A DNA stretch of 64,000 bases. It comes from Streptococcus porci DSM 23759. Its GTDB lineage: Bacteria; Bacillota; Bacilli; Lactobacillales; Streptococcaceae. The stretch lies in contig NZ_AUIP01000007.1 in assembly GCF_000423765.1 (NCBI RefSeq), positions 62,001-126,000 on the forward strand, read 5' to 3'. Below the pieces are notes generated by a model, which saw nothing but the letters and a program-made list of their open reading frames with translations, had not been told where the DNA came from and did no database searches. The translations under genes and the position numbers were made by a program. Each line of letters opens with the position of its first letter. Positions within the stretch are counted from its first letter, which is position 1. This document shows, piece by piece, positions 39,291-48,417 of the stretch.

Positions 39291-39424
39291 CCATTTTCAG
39301 GTGTTCAACTTGAAGCAGTCTATCCCCAGAGAAGTCGAATGATGTGAGTTGACGGTAGCCAGCATACATCCACTGCTTTAAAAGCTCTCCCATATCTTCT
39401 GAACTCCCACCTCCACACAGCTGA

Positions 39425-39540
39425 TTAGGAAGGAACCAATCCATTGCCTAGCAAGGAATGAGAACATCAAAACAGCTACGGTGCCAAGCGCCTATCTGCA
39501 ATCATGTTAAAAGGCTAAGACAAAAGTCCTAGCCTTTTTG
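39425..39540. repeat. Dispersed repeat, copy B
   Basis: Aligns with 25784-25897 over its length: GATTAG, ATCCA, AATGAGAAC, the exact CCTATCTGCAATCAT (39491-39505), and the closing AAGGCTA...TAGCCTT hairpin. It lies between recR and glnQ, near the perfect inverted repeat. Confidence 0.7.
39508..39539. terminator. Terminator at the end of repeat copy B, serving glnQ
   Basis: AAAAGGCTAAGAC and GTCCTAGCCTTTT pair with one mismatch around a four-base loop. glnQ (minus) ends at 39547, so this can end the glnPQ transcript. Confidence 0.75.
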
Positions 39541-39546
39541 TGTATT

Positions 39547-40287
39547 TTAAACATTCAAAACCTTGTCCAAAAACTCAATCAAACGAGGGTGTTTGGGATG
39601 GTCAAAAATTTCTTCGGGTGTGCCATCTTCAAGAAATTGCCCTCCATCAGTAAAGATGACACGGTTGGCTACTTTGCGAGCAAAGCCCATCTCGTGGGTG
39701 ACAATCAGCATGGTCATACCTTGCTCTGCCAAATCTTTCATAACGTTTAGAACATCTCCAACCATCTCTGGGTCAAGGGCAGAAGTAGGTTCGTCAAAGA
39801 GCATGATGTCTGGGTTCATAGCTAGAGAGCGGGCGATTGCTACACGTTGCTTTTGTCCACCAGATAAGCTAGTTGGCATAGCATGAGCCTTATCGGCCAA
39901 CCCTACTTTTTCCAAGAGTTCCATTCCCAATTTTTCAGCTTCTGACTTAGTTTGTTTGCCTAGCTCAACAGGAGCAAAGGTAATGTTTTCAAGCACAGTC
40001 ATGTGTGGGAAGAGGTTGAAGTGCTGGAATACCATACCGATGTTTTCGCGGGCACGGTCTAGGTTCGTTTTTGGATCAGAAAGTTCAAAGCCGTCAACTA
40101 CTACCTTACCTGAAGTGATGGTCTCAAGCAGATTGAGGGTGCGAAGGAAGGTTGATTTACCTGAACCAGAAGGTCCGATGATGCAGACCACGTCCCCTTC
40201 GTAGAATTTGGCATCAATACCTTTAAGAACTTCATTTTTGCCATAGTATTTGTGCAAATCTTGTACATCAATTTTTAATTCAGCCAT
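39547..40287 (-). CDS. glnQ: Glutamine ABC transporter ATPase GlnQ
   Basis: A 246-residue cytosolic ATPase of the polar amino acid group. Walker [10 protein letters not shown] is near residues 37-45, the signature LSGGQKQR near 141-148, and Walker [13 protein letters not shown] near 160-171, followed by the switch His in IVTHEM. The start shares a base with the glnP stop (TAATG), so the two are coupled. It powers glutamine or glutamate uptake with GlnP. Confidence 0.95.
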   Translation of the reverse strand: MAELKIDVQDLHKYYGKNEVLKGIDAKFYEGDVVCIIGPSGSGKSTFLRTLNLLETITSGKVVVDGFELSDPKTNLDRARENIGMVFQHFNLFPHMTVLENITFAPVELGKQTKSEAEKLGMELLEKVGLADKAHAMPTSLSGGQKQRVAIARSLAMNPDIMLFDEPTSALDPEMVGDVLNVMKDLAEQGMTMLIVTHEMGFARKVANRVIFTDGGQFLEDGTPEEIFDHPKHPRLIEFLDKVLNV

Positions 40288-42449
40288 TAGTTAGTCCTCT
40301 TTTCTAGACGTTTTGCTAAGCGAGTGAGTAGGGTGATAATCACCAGATACATCACAGCTAAAATCGCATACATACGGAAAGATTGGTAGTTACGTGCAAT
40401 GATAATCTTCCCTGTTTGGAAGAGTTCGATAAGCCCGATTGCTGAAACGATGGTTGTATCTTTAAGTGAGATAACAAACTGATTGATAAAGTTAGGGAGC
40501 ATGAGTTTGACTGCTTGAGGCAGGATAACTTTGCGCATGGTTGTTTTGTATGGAACACCAAGGCTTCGGCTGGCTTCCATTTGTCCGATATCAACAGCTT
40601 CAATACCGCCACGAACGATTTCAGCAATATAAGCTCCGCCATTTAACGAAAGCGCAATAGTGGCCGCAACAAAGTCATTGATAGGTGATTGCTGGCCAGT
40701 GATATTTTGAATGAGATTTGGAATGCCCCAGAAAATAAAGGCTGCTACTATCATGAGTGGAATTCCACGAACCACGTCAACAAAGATGCTAGCAATGGTG
40801 CGGAGGGCTTTGCTTGGGCTAACAGCCATCATACCAAAGAGGATACCGATAAGAGTTGCGATAGCAAAGGAAATAAGGGTCAAGCTAAGCGTGGTCCAAA
40901 GACCAGATAAGAGTTGTTTATAGTTATTTGACAGAAGACCTGAAATGGTTGTTTCATCAACGGTATTTGCAGAGTCCGGTGTTCCGAGGTATTTGTCAAT
41001 GATTTTGTCGTAGTCACCAGATGCTTTTAAGGCAGCAAGTCCATTATTGAACATTTCAATCAATTCTGGGTTTGTCCCAGCTTTTACAGCAAATCCGTAT
41101 TCGCCAGATTTTTCACCAGGAATTGGAGTTTCAAAGTTACGGCCTTGTTGGATAGCGTATTTGAGTACAGCTTCGTCGTCCATAAGGGCGTCGATAGAAC
41201 CTGAGTTCAAACTGTCATACATACTTGAGGCTTCGTCAAAGGCTTTTAGGCTATAACCGTACTGGTTAGCGTGTTCTTCCAAAAAGCTATAAGAAGCCGT
41301 TCCATTTTTAGCTCCAACGGTTTTTCCTGTTAGGTCAGCATAATCTTTAATAGCTGAGCCTTTTTTGACTGCCAGAAGGATGTTAGAAGTGTAGTAAGGG
41401 TCTGAGAAATCAAAGATTTTTTTACGTGCATCTGTTATGGACATGCCAGCGATAACAGCGTCAGCTTGTCCTGCCTGAACGGCATTGAGAGCGGCATCGA
41501 AACCAGGATTTGAAATATCGATAGAAAATCCTTGCTGCTCAGCGATTGTCTTGATTAACTCCATGTCAATACCGACGTAGTTTCCAGTATCATCTTGAAA
41601 CTCGAATGGGGCGAATGACGAATCTGCTACAATTTTGTAGGTTGTTTTGACAGGAGTAGCTTTGGCAGAAGCATCGCCAGTTGAGGATAATTTAGAGGAG
41701 TCAATCCCCAACCATTTTGCCATAATAGCATCGTAAGTGCCGTCTTTTTTCATGTCGGCTAAGGTTTTGTTGAAATCGTCAACTAGATATTCATAATCTG
41801 AGCCTTTTTTGACCGAGAAACCGAAAGAACCAATAGATTCTCCAGCAATATTGATAGCGTAGCTCTTGCCTTGCTTGATAGCATACTCAACCACTGGTTG
41901 GTCGTCCATGGCAGCAAAGATAGAGCCAGTGTCGAGGCTATTATTCATTAAGTCGCTGGTATCGAAAGTTTTGATTGTGAAGCCATACTTGTCTTTATTT
42001 TTTTCAAGAAAAGTTTGTGCTGCTGTACCATTTTTGACGCCAACTTCCTTTCCAGAAAGTTCTTCATAAGAAGATACCTTTTGGTCAGAACGAGTGTACA
42101 CCACGATTTTCGTGTCGTAATAAGGGTCTGAGAAGGTAAAGACTTTTTTACGGGCTTCAGTGATAGTTGTTCCTGCCATCAAGGCATCAGCTTGTCCCGC
42201 TTGAACGGCATTGACAGCAGCATCGAAGCCAGGGTAAGTCATATTAAGATCCCAACCGGATCGTTTAGCAACTTCAGTGATAATATCAACATCAATACCT
42301 TTATAAATTTGGTCAGAATCCTTAAATTCAAAGGGAGCGTAAGCAGTGTCTGAGACGACATCGATAGTGTCAGCTAAAGTCTGTGTGCCACCTAAGATAA
42401 GGAAAGATGATAGAAAAGTTGCCACAAGCAACTGGATTTTTTTTATCAT
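40287..42449 (-). CDS. glnP: Glutamine transporter GlnP: two substrate-binding domains fused to a permease
   Basis: A 720-residue protein with a signal peptide (about 1-26), two tandem SBP_bac_3 domains (about 27-255 and 270-490) and an ABC permease domain (about 505-715) with the EAA-like segment [21 protein letters not shown]. In lactococcal GlnPQ the two fused domains have different affinities for Gln, Asn and Glu. The two domains here are clearly duplicated (both contain [16 protein letters not shown] or [16 protein letters not shown] blocks). AAAGGAG precedes the ATG. A GlnR-type box lies upstream. Confidence 0.95.
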   Translation of the reverse strand: MIKKIQLLVATFLSSFLILGGTQTLADTIDVVSDTAYAPFEFKDSDQIYKGIDVDIITEVAKRSGWDLNMTYPGFDAAVNAVQAGQADALMAGTTITEARKKVFTFSDPYYDTKIVVYTRSDQKVSSYEELSGKEVGVKNGTAAQTFLEKNKDKYGFTIKTFDTSDLMNNSLDTGSIFAAMDDQPVVEYAIKQGKSYAINIAGESIGSFGFSVKKGSDYEYLVDDFNKTLADMKKDGTYDAIMAKWLGIDSSKLSSTGDASAKATPVKTTYKIVADSSFAPFEFQDDTGNYVGIDMELIKTIAEQQGFSIDISNPGFDAALNAVQAGQADAVIAGMSITDARKKIFDFSDPYYTSNILLAVKKGSAIKDYADLTGKTVGAKNGTASYSFLEEHANQYGYSLKAFDEASSMYDSLNSGSIDALMDDEAVLKYAIQQGRNFETPIPGEKSGEYGFAVKAGTNPELIEMFNNGLAALKASGDYDKIIDKYLGTPDSANTVDETTISGLLSNNYKQLLSGLWTTLSLTLISFAIATLIGILFGMMAVSPSKALRTIASIFVDVVRGIPLMIVAAFIFWGIPNLIQNITGQQSPINDFVAATIALSLNGGAYIAEIVRGGIEAVDIGQMEASRSLGVPYKTTMRKVILPQAVKLMLPNFINQFVISLKDTTIVSAIGLIELFQTGKIIIARNYQSFRMYAILAVMYLVIITLLTRLAKRLEKRTN

Positions 42450-42481
42450 ACAGAGAACTCCTTTTTATAAAATTAGCTACT

Positions 42482-42510
42482 ATTGTATCAAAAAGGAATG
42501 AGAAATGCAA
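42482..42510 (-). promoter_or_regulatory. Promoter of glnPQ
   Basis: On the minus strand: TTGCAT (42510-42505), 17-base spacer, TACAAT (42487-42482), with TGA extension. Confidence 0.75.
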
Positions 42511-42526
42511 ATTTTTTGAGCGCACT

Positions 42527-42545
42527 ATGTGAGAAAATGTAACAT
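42527..42545. promoter_or_regulatory. GlnR-type operator upstream of glnPQ
   Basis: ATGTGAGAAAATGTAACAT is a perfect match to ATGTNA-N7-TNACAT. It sits exactly 16 bases upstream of the predicted -35 of glnPQ. GlnR represses glutamine uptake and synthesis genes when glutamine is plentiful. Confidence 0.85.
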
Positions 42546-42606
42546 AAACTAAAGGGGATTACTCCGGTTTTTATAATATAGTGTTGATATATAGCCCATC
42601 TTTTTA

Positions 42607-42615
42607 TGGTATAAT
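42607..42615 (+). promoter_or_regulatory. Extended -10 of the HAD gene
   Basis: TGGTATAAT, 51 bases before the GTG start. Confidence 0.55.
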
Positions 42616-42666
42616 GAAACGGTAATTGATGCTTAATTCTTGTTATAGAAGGGAAAATTTTCTGCT

Positions 42667-43362
42667 GTGTCTTACAAATTTCTACTATTCGACCTTGACC
42701 ATACGCTTCTGGATTTTGATAAAGCTGAGGACCTTGCTTTGACTGAGTTGTTGCAGGAAGCTAATGTCGCTGATGTTCAAAGCTATAAGGACTACTATGT
42801 TCCTATGAATGCCCAGCTTTGGCGTGACTTGGAGCAAAATAAGTTGACGAAGAAAGAGCTGGTTTCGAGTCGCTTTGCTCTGCTTTTTTCCCACTTTGGT
42901 CAAGAAGTTGATGGACAGTTCTTTGCCAATCGTTACCAGGACTTTCTCAGCCAACAGGGGCAGACTTTTGAGGGCGCGCGCGAACTTCTTGAGGAGTTAC
43001 AAAATCAGGGATATCGTCTTTTTGGTGCTACAAATGGTATCACCTATATTCAGCAAGGACGTCTATCACATTCGAATCTTGCAGATTTTTTTGAAAGAAT
43101 TTTTATTTCGGAGCAGGCAGGAACACAAAAACCAGATATAGCCTTCTTTGATTGGATGGCTAGCCAAATTGATGGTTTTGAGAAAAAAGCGGTGCTTATG
43201 ATTGGAGATAGCTTGACAGCTGATATACAAGGTGGCAATAATGCAGGGCTTGACACTGTTTGGTACAATCCAGCTGGCAAAGAAAATACCAGCTCTGCTA
43301 TTCCGACTTATGAAATTAATAGCTATGATGGACTTTTGAAACTTTTAGAAGAAGCACTATAA
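42667..43362 (+). CDS. HAD-family pyrimidine nucleotidase, YjjG type
   Basis: A 231-residue phosphatase. The four HAD motifs are visible: FDLDHTLLDF with the nucleophile near residue 9, GATNG around 121-125, the Lys in GTQKPD near 156, and GDSLTADIQGG around 180-190. The length and cap match YjjG-like enzymes that clear non-canonical pyrimidine nucleotides. It starts with GTG (SYKFLLFDLDHT follows); GAAGGG is the ribosome binding site at long spacing. Confidence 0.85.
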   Translation: MSYKFLLFDLDHTLLDFDKAEDLALTELLQEANVADVQSYKDYYVPMNAQLWRDLEQNKLTKKELVSSRFALLFSHFGQEVDGQFFANRYQDFLSQQGQTFEGARELLEELQNQGYRLFGATNGITYIQQGRLSHSNLADFFERIFISEQAGTQKPDIAFFDWMASQIDGFEKKAVLMIGDSLTADIQGGNNAGLDTVWYNPAGKENTSSAIPTYEINSYDGLLKLLEEAL

Positions 43363-43407
43363 TGTGACTATTTGCATCTATGATTATGATAGAAAGAGGG
43401 ATTTATC

Positions 43408-44433
43408 GTGTTATCTATTCAGAAAAAAATACCTGGCTTCTCATTATGTTTCCTCATTGCAGTGCCAGCCTGGTTTTTAGGACAACAGTTGCCCTTGATT
43501 GGAGCACCTGTTTTTGCCATTTTTATAGGCATGTTGTTAGCTCTCGTACATCAGAAACGTGATCGCACAGCGGACGGAATTGCTTTCACATCGAAATATA
43601 TTCTTCAAATAGCAGTGGTGCTATTAGGGTTTGGGCTCAATCTTTCTCAGGTCATGCAGGTAGGGTTGAAATCTCTCCCTATTATTTTTAGCACCATTAC
43701 CACCTCTCTCCTAGTCGCCTATTTTTTACAAAAATATTTGCGATTAGATGCCCATACAGCAACTTTAGTTGGTGTGGGTTCATCCATTTGTGGCGGCTCT
43801 GCCATTGCAGCTACAGCACCAGTCATTGATGCCAGAGATGATGAAGTAGCAAAGGCGATTTCGGTTATTTTTCTTTTCAATATTTTGGCTGCCCTTATTT
43901 TTCCGACATTGGGAGACATGATTGGTCTATCTAATCAAGGATTTGCCCTTTTTGCTGGGACGGCAGTCAATGATACTTCCTCGGTGACTGCGACAGCAAC
44001 GGCATGGGATGCGGTTCATCAAAGTAATACTCTTGATGGCGCCACAATCGTCAAACTCACAAGAACTCTAGCTATTATTCCTATCACCCTTGGTTTATCT
44101 CTTTATAAAGGGTATAAGGATTCGAAAAATGGCAGAGCAGTTCAGACGGCATTTAGCTTGAAACGCGCTTTTCCAACTTTTTTACTCTATTTTTTACTTG
44201 CTTCGCTTTTGACAACTCTGATGAGCAATCTTGGAAATAATACAATTATTTTTGATCAATTAAAATGGCTATCAAAATTTTTTATCGTCATGGCCATGAG
44301 CGCTATTGGACTGAACACCAATCCAGTTAAATTGTTAAAAACTGGCGGGCAAGCGATAGGACTTGGAGCGGCATGTTGGTTTTCTATTACTGTTATGAGC
44401 TTGATGATGCAGGCTTTGATGGGAACTTGGTGA
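43408..44433 (+). CDS. YeiH-family putative anion exporter (UPF0324)
   Basis: A 341-residue polytopic protein with about ten hydrophobic segments. The block [24 protein letters not shown] (about residues 115-138) and [17 protein letters not shown] (about 183-199) are family signatures. YeiH proteins are annotated as putative sulfate exporters, but transport data are scarce. It starts with GTG 43408 after AAAGAGGG. It probably follows the HAD gene on the same transcript. Confidence 0.82.
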   Translation: MLSIQKKIPGFSLCFLIAVPAWFLGQQLPLIGAPVFAIFIGMLLALVHQKRDRTADGIAFTSKYILQIAVVLLGFGLNLSQVMQVGLKSLPIIFSTITTSLLVAYFLQKYLRLDAHTATLVGVGSSICGGSAIAATAPVIDARDDEVAKAISVIFLFNILAALIFPTLGDMIGLSNQGFALFAGTAVNDTSSVTATATAWDAVHQSNTLDGATIVKLTRTLAIIPITLGLSLYKGYKDSKNGRAVQTAFSLKRAFPTFLLYFLLASLLTTLMSNLGNNTIIFDQLKWLSKFFIVMAMSAIGLNTNPVKLLKTGGQAIGLGAACWFSITVMSLMMQALMGTW

Positions 44434-44494
44434 TGAGAAAAAGGTATTGAAGGTGTTTTTTTGTAAACGCATTTAGTATCTTTTGGAGAATAAA

Positions 44495-45235
44495 ATGAAA
44501 TCAATCTACTTTTTAGACGGACTTGGAAGTAATCGCTATTATGCACAACGTTTAACATCAGCTTTGGCAGTAGAGGGATACCGTTTGATTTACCTCCCCT
44601 TGCCAGGTCATCCAGATAATCTGGCGCAGAAGATTGAAAGTCTTGATGATTTAAAAATCTGGTTCGAAGCCAATACACCTAAGGAAGATTTTCTCCTCAT
44701 GGGTTTTTCTCTGGGGGCAGACTTCGCAGCTTACTTGTCTCAGCAATCTCGCTATGTCACCCGTCTCATTCTTCTTGATGGAGGTTTTATGACTTTTGAT
44801 GACTTTTCGCTTGAGCAAGAGTTGGCTGATGCTCAAAATTACCTGAGATCTGAGAGTCTTAAGGATTTGGAGAAAAAACTGAGCCAAGAGGCTGAGATGA
44901 CATCTTTTTGGGATGAAGACTTAGCGTTAGCGACTCGTTATGCTTATGAGAAAAAGGCTGACGCCTACCATCTGAAATTGACCGAAGAAACCATTCTTAA
45001 TCTTTTAGCGATTAGACGAGACTGTCTTTTTGTCATTAGGGAACCACATTTTGCTGTGCCAACACTTGTGCTTTTATCTGATAGTCCAGCTGATTTTCTG
45101 ACCTTCAAACAATCCCAATTTGAAAAGGTTGAAAATAAAGTTGTCAGAAGTATTGTCATTTCTGACAGCGACCATCAATTTTATCTCGAAAAAGCCAGTG
45201 AGATTGCGACAGCAGTTGCACAATTTTGTGACTAG
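44495..45235 (+). CDS. Alpha/beta hydrolase
   Basis: A 246-residue cytosolic protein with the lid and core pattern of the alpha/beta hydrolase fold. The nucleophile elbow is GFSLGAD (Ser near residue 74), an Asp-containing segment lies near 190-200 and the catalytic His is in SDSDHQFYLE close to the C-terminus. The substrate is unknown. The ATG at 44495 follows TTGGAGA; the frame could extend to a TTG at 44483 inside that site. Confidence 0.8.
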   Translation: MKSIYFLDGLGSNRYYAQRLTSALAVEGYRLIYLPLPGHPDNLAQKIESLDDLKIWFEANTPKEDFLLMGFSLGADFAAYLSQQSRYVTRLILLDGGFMTFDDFSLEQELADAQNYLRSESLKDLEKKLSQEAEMTSFWDEDLALATRYAYEKKADAYHLKLTEETILNLLAIRRDCLFVIREPHFAVPTLVLLSDSPADFLTFKQSQFEKVENKVVRSIVISDSDHQFYLEKASEIATAVAQFCD

Positions 45236-45238
45236 AAT

Positions 45239-45260
45239 GAGGGCAAGTCCCTCCTTTTTT
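45239..45260 (+). terminator. Terminator before uvrC
   Basis: GAGGG (45239-45243) pairs with CCCTC (45249-45253), five-base loop, then C and six T. Confidence 0.65.
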
Positions 45261-45268
45261 GTTATAAT
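45260..45268 (+). promoter_or_regulatory. Extended -10 promoter of uvrC (predicts a leaderless mRNA)
   Basis: TGTTATAAT ends only six bases before the uvrC ATG at 45275, so transcription should begin at or near the A of the start codon. No ribosome binding site can fit in between. Confidence 0.65.
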
Positions 45269-45274
45269 GAAAAC

Positions 45275-47053
45275 ATGAATGATACGATTAAATACAAGTT
45301 GGAGTTGTTGCCAGATAGCCCTGGTTGTTACCTTCATAAGGATAAAAATGGCACCATTATTTATGTTGGTAAGGCCAAAAATCTGAAAAATCGCGTCCGC
45401 AGTTATTTCCGTGGAAGCCACGACACCAAGACCGAACTCTTGGTGTCTGAGATTGAGGATTTTGAGTTCATTGTGACGGAGTCTAACATTGAGGCTCTGC
45501 TTTTGGAGATTAACCTGATTCAGGAAAATCTTCCCAAGTATAACATCAGACTTAAGGATGACAAATCCTATCCTTTTATCAAAATTACAAAAGAGATGTA
45601 TCCGCGCCTACTTATCACGCGTCAGGTCAAAAAAAATGATGGCCTTTACTTTGGCCCCTATCCTGACAGTGGTGCTGCCAATGAGATTAAAAAACTGCTG
45701 GACCGTATTTTTCCCTTTAAAAAGTGTAAAAATCCTGCTAATAAGGTTTGTTTTTACTATCACATCGGCCAATGTCATGCCCATACCATCTGCAAGACCG
45801 ATAAAGCATACTGGGATGGTTTAGTTGATGATGTCAAAAATTTTCTCAATGGTCAAGATGACAAGATAGTCAATGATCTAAGGGCGAAAATGATGGCAAT
45901 GGCAGAGCAGATGGAATTTGAACGCGCAGCCGAATACCGAGACCTGATTGAAGCAGTAGGGACGCTCCGCACCAAACAGCGCGTCATGAATCAGGACATG
46001 CAGGACAGGGATATTTTCGGATACCATGTGGATAAAGGCTGGATGTGTGTTCAGGTTTTCTTTGTTCGTCAAGGTAAGCTGATTCAGCGTGATGTCAATC
46101 TTTTCCCATATTATAACGAACCTGAGGAAGATTTTTTAACTTACCTAGGTCAATTTTATCGCGACAGCAGTCACCTCATGCCACGTGAGATTTTTATCCC
46201 ATCTGATATTGATCAAGAGTCTGTGGAAGCTCTCGTGACAGCTAAGGTGACAAAACCGCAAAAAGGTGAGAAGAAGCAGTTGGTTAATTTGGCGACTAAG
46301 AATGCCCGCGTCAGCCTTGAACAAAAATTTAGTCTAGTGGAAAAGGATTTGATTAAAACCAAAGTAGCCGTTGAAAATCTGGGGCAGCTTATGGGAATTT
46401 CAAGTCCAGTTCGCATCGAGGCTTTTGACAACTCCAATATCATGGGAACCAGTCCGGTCTCTGCTATGGTTGTTTTTGAAAATGGGAAACCTGCAAAAAA
46501 AGAATACCGTAAGTACAAGATTAAGACTGTTCAGGGTCCTGACGACTATGCCAGCATGCGGGAGGTCATTAGACGTCGTTATGGCAGGGTCAAACGAGAT
46601 GGTCTTGTACTGCCTGACCTTATCATTATTGACGGTGGGCAGGGTCAGGTCAATGTTGCTAAGGATGTTCTTAAAAATGAGCTTAATCTGGATGTTCCAG
46701 TAGCTGGGCTTCAAAAAAATGACAGACACCAAACCCATGAGTTACTTTTTGGTGAGCCTTTGCAAGTGATTGACCTACCAAGAAATTCTCAAGAATTTTT
46801 CCTCCTCCACCGCATCCAAGATGAGGTGCACCGCTTTGCCATCACCTTTCACCGCCAAGTCAGAAGTAAAAATAGTTTTTCATCAAAATTGGACGGCATC
46901 GAAGGGCTTGGACCAAAGCGTAAGCAGGCTCTGCTCAAACACTTCAAGTCTATTTCGGCTATCCAAAAGGCGACGGTGGAAGATTTACGTGAACTGGGCA
47001 TACCGGAAAAAGTGGCTGAGGCTGTACTTGAGAAGTTAAATAAGAAAGATTAG
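45275..47053 (+). CDS. uvrC: Excinuclease ABC subunit C
   Basis: A 592-residue nucleotide-excision repair endonuclease that makes both incisions. The N-terminal GIY-YIG domain is SPGCYLHK...[18 protein letters not shown] (about 10-40). A UVR helix segment (about 196-231) binds UvrB. The C-terminal nuclease domain has [11 protein letters not shown], and a helix-hairpin-helix pair [19 protein letters not shown] ends the protein. The start is fixed by conservation ([12 protein letters not shown]) even though no ribosome binding site is present. Confidence 0.96.
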   Translation: MNDTIKYKLELLPDSPGCYLHKDKNGTIIYVGKAKNLKNRVRSYFRGSHDTKTELLVSEIEDFEFIVTESNIEALLLEINLIQENLPKYNIRLKDDKSYPFIKITKEMYPRLLITRQVKKNDGLYFGPYPDSGAANEIKKLLDRIFPFKKCKNPANKVCFYYHIGQCHAHTICKTDKAYWDGLVDDVKNFLNGQDDKIVNDLRAKMMAMAEQMEFERAAEYRDLIEAVGTLRTKQRVMNQDMQDRDIFGYHVDKGWMCVQVFFVRQGKLIQRDVNLFPYYNEPEEDFLTYLGQFYRDSSHLMPREIFIPSDIDQESVEALVTAKVTKPQKGEKKQLVNLATKNARVSLEQKFSLVEKDLIKTKVAVENLGQLMGISSPVRIEAFDNSNIMGTSPVSAMVVFENGKPAKKEYRKYKIKTVQGPDDYASMREVIRRRYGRVKRDGLVLPDLIIIDGGQGQVNVAKDVLKNELNLDVPVAGLQKNDRHQTHELLFGEPLQVIDLPRNSQEFFLLHRIQDEVHRFAITFHRQVRSKNSFSSKLDGIEGLGPKRKQALLKHFKSISAIQKATVEDLRELGIPEKVAEAVLEKLNKKD

Positions 47054-47070
47054 AAAGTCGAGGCTTTATT

Positions 47071-47295
47071 GTGAATAAATTTGCCATGATTGTTATTTTA
47101 CTTGTTTTAGTGATTTTTATGATTAGCAATATCTTACTCACCCCTCTTTCAAAGATAAGCTGGACCGAGCCGCTATTTATTCCTCGAAAAGTTGGCGTGG
47201 GTCTAACAGTTAATCTAGAGAATAGCTTAGGTTGGTGGACATATGTGATTTGCTCACTCATCCTATCTGGTTTGCTATTCTTTATTGTGATGTAA
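47071..47295 (+). CDS. Small two-helix membrane protein
   Basis: A 74-residue protein with hydrophobic helices near residues 4-24 and 55-74 joined by a loop containing TEPLFIPRKVGVG. It starts with GTG 47071, 17 bases after uvrC, with a weak GAGG upstream, so it is probably co-transcribed with uvrC. I do not recognise the family and assign no function. Confidence 0.55.
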   Translation: MNKFAMIVILLVLVIFMISNILLTPLSKISWTEPLFIPRKVGVGLTVNLENSLGWWTYVICSLILSGLLFFIVM

Positions 47296-47380
47296 ACAGA
47301 GAAAAGTTGTCGCTCCGCCATTTCCCAATAGCCTGAAATGTGGTAAAATATCAGGTAGAACAATAGAAAAGAGAAAGTTT

Positions 47381-47983
47381 ATGAAATTTCTAGAATTGAA
47401 CAAAAAGCGTCATGCGATTAAGTCTTTCAACACTCAGCCGGTTGATGTGAAAGATGTTCGCACAGCTATTGAAATCGCGACTTTAGCCCCATCTGCCCAT
47501 AATATCCAGCCTTGGAAATTTGTTGTGGTTAAGGAGAAAAAAGCTGAGCTGGCTGAGATTGCACGCGGTGGAAATAGAGATCAGGTTTTATCATCACAAT
47601 TTACCATTGCCCTTTTTACGGATACAGATTTGATTAAGCGAGCTCGAAAGATAGCCCGTATTGGTGTAAAAAGTCTATCGGATGACCTGATCAGCTACTA
47701 TATAGAAAATCTGCCATCACAATTTGCGCAATTTACAGACCAGCAGAAGTCCGACTACCTAGCTCTCAATGCTGGAATTGTGGCTCACAATTTGGTTATG
47801 GCTTTGACCGATCAAAAAATTGGAGCCAATATTATTCTTGGGTTTGATAAAAGCAAAGCTAATGCCGTACTTGGGATTGATGACCGTTTTCGTCCAGAGT
47901 TATTGATTACGGTTGGTTATACTGATGAAAAACCAGAGCCAAGCTATCGTTTACCTGTAGATGACATTATGGAGGTAAGGTAA
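47381..47983 (+). CDS. Nitroreductase-family protein
   Basis: A 200-residue FMN-dependent oxidoreductase. The N-terminal KKRHAIKSFNTQPV with the FMN-binding Arg/His block, APSAHNIQPWKFVVV (about 32-46), and the C-terminal ELLITVGYTDEKPEPSYR are typical. Members reduce nitro compounds, quinones or enones with NAD(P)H. It is the first gene of a coupled trio with the ACT protein and pepV. The natural substrate is not evident. Confidence 0.88.
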   Translation: MKFLELNKKRHAIKSFNTQPVDVKDVRTAIEIATLAPSAHNIQPWKFVVVKEKKAELAEIARGGNRDQVLSSQFTIALFTDTDLIKRARKIARIGVKSLSDDLISYYIENLPSQFAQFTDQQKSDYLALNAGIVAHNLVMALTDQKIGANIILGFDKSKANAVLGIDDRFRPELLITVGYTDEKPEPSYRLPVDDIMEVR

Positions 47984-48417
47984 TGGCAGCCATCAAAGAT
48001 TTAAATCAGCTTTTGGCGAGCATGGAGCCTGTTTTAAAAGAAGAGGTTTTTGTGTTTGCGACCTTGACTACCTCGTCACAACTTCCTTTTGACTTGATTG
48101 AGGCAAGTATTAAGGAAGAGGAAGGTTTGTCAGTTCTTGTCACGGAAAAAATTGCACACACCTATGGCTTAGAGGCTCAGTTTAGATCAGCTTGGATTAC
48201 GCTAAATGTTCACTCTGATTTGGCTGCGGTGGGTTTAACAGCCGCTTTTGCAAGCGCATTAGGAGAAGTTGGTTTAAGTTGCAATGTGGTAGCTGGAAAT
48301 TACCATGATCATATCTTAGTGCCATATGATAAAGCGGACTTGGCGATGAGAACATTAAAAGGATTACAAGAAGTAGCACAGAAAGAGAGTTTAGAGAAAA
48401 ATGACTATAGATTTTAA
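47983..48417 (+). CDS. ACT-domain protein (DUF2241 type)
   Basis: A 144-residue protein with two tandem ACT-like halves: a central SVLVTEKIAHTYGL and a C-terminal SCNVVAGNYHDHILVPYDKADLAMRTL segment. ACT domains bind amino acids, so this may sense an amino acid in connection with peptide breakdown by the neighbouring dipeptidase. The ATG overlaps the nitroreductase stop (TAATG), and GGAGG precedes it. Its end overlaps pepV by 17 bases. Confidence 0.82.
   Translation: MAAIKDLNQLLASMEPVLKEEVFVFATLTTSSQLPFDLIEASIKEEEGLSVLVTEKIAHTYGLEAQFRSAWITLNVHSDLAAVGLTAAFASALGEVGLSCNVVAGNYHDHILVPYDKADLAMRTLKGLQEVAQKESLEKNDYRF

Noticed and set aside
39202..39444. 80-residue minus-strand frame between recR and glnQ
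   Set aside because: Its C-terminal part is a reading of the perfect inverted repeat (39245-39290) and it starts within the repeat-rich junction; no start signal. Better explained as element sequence than as a gene.
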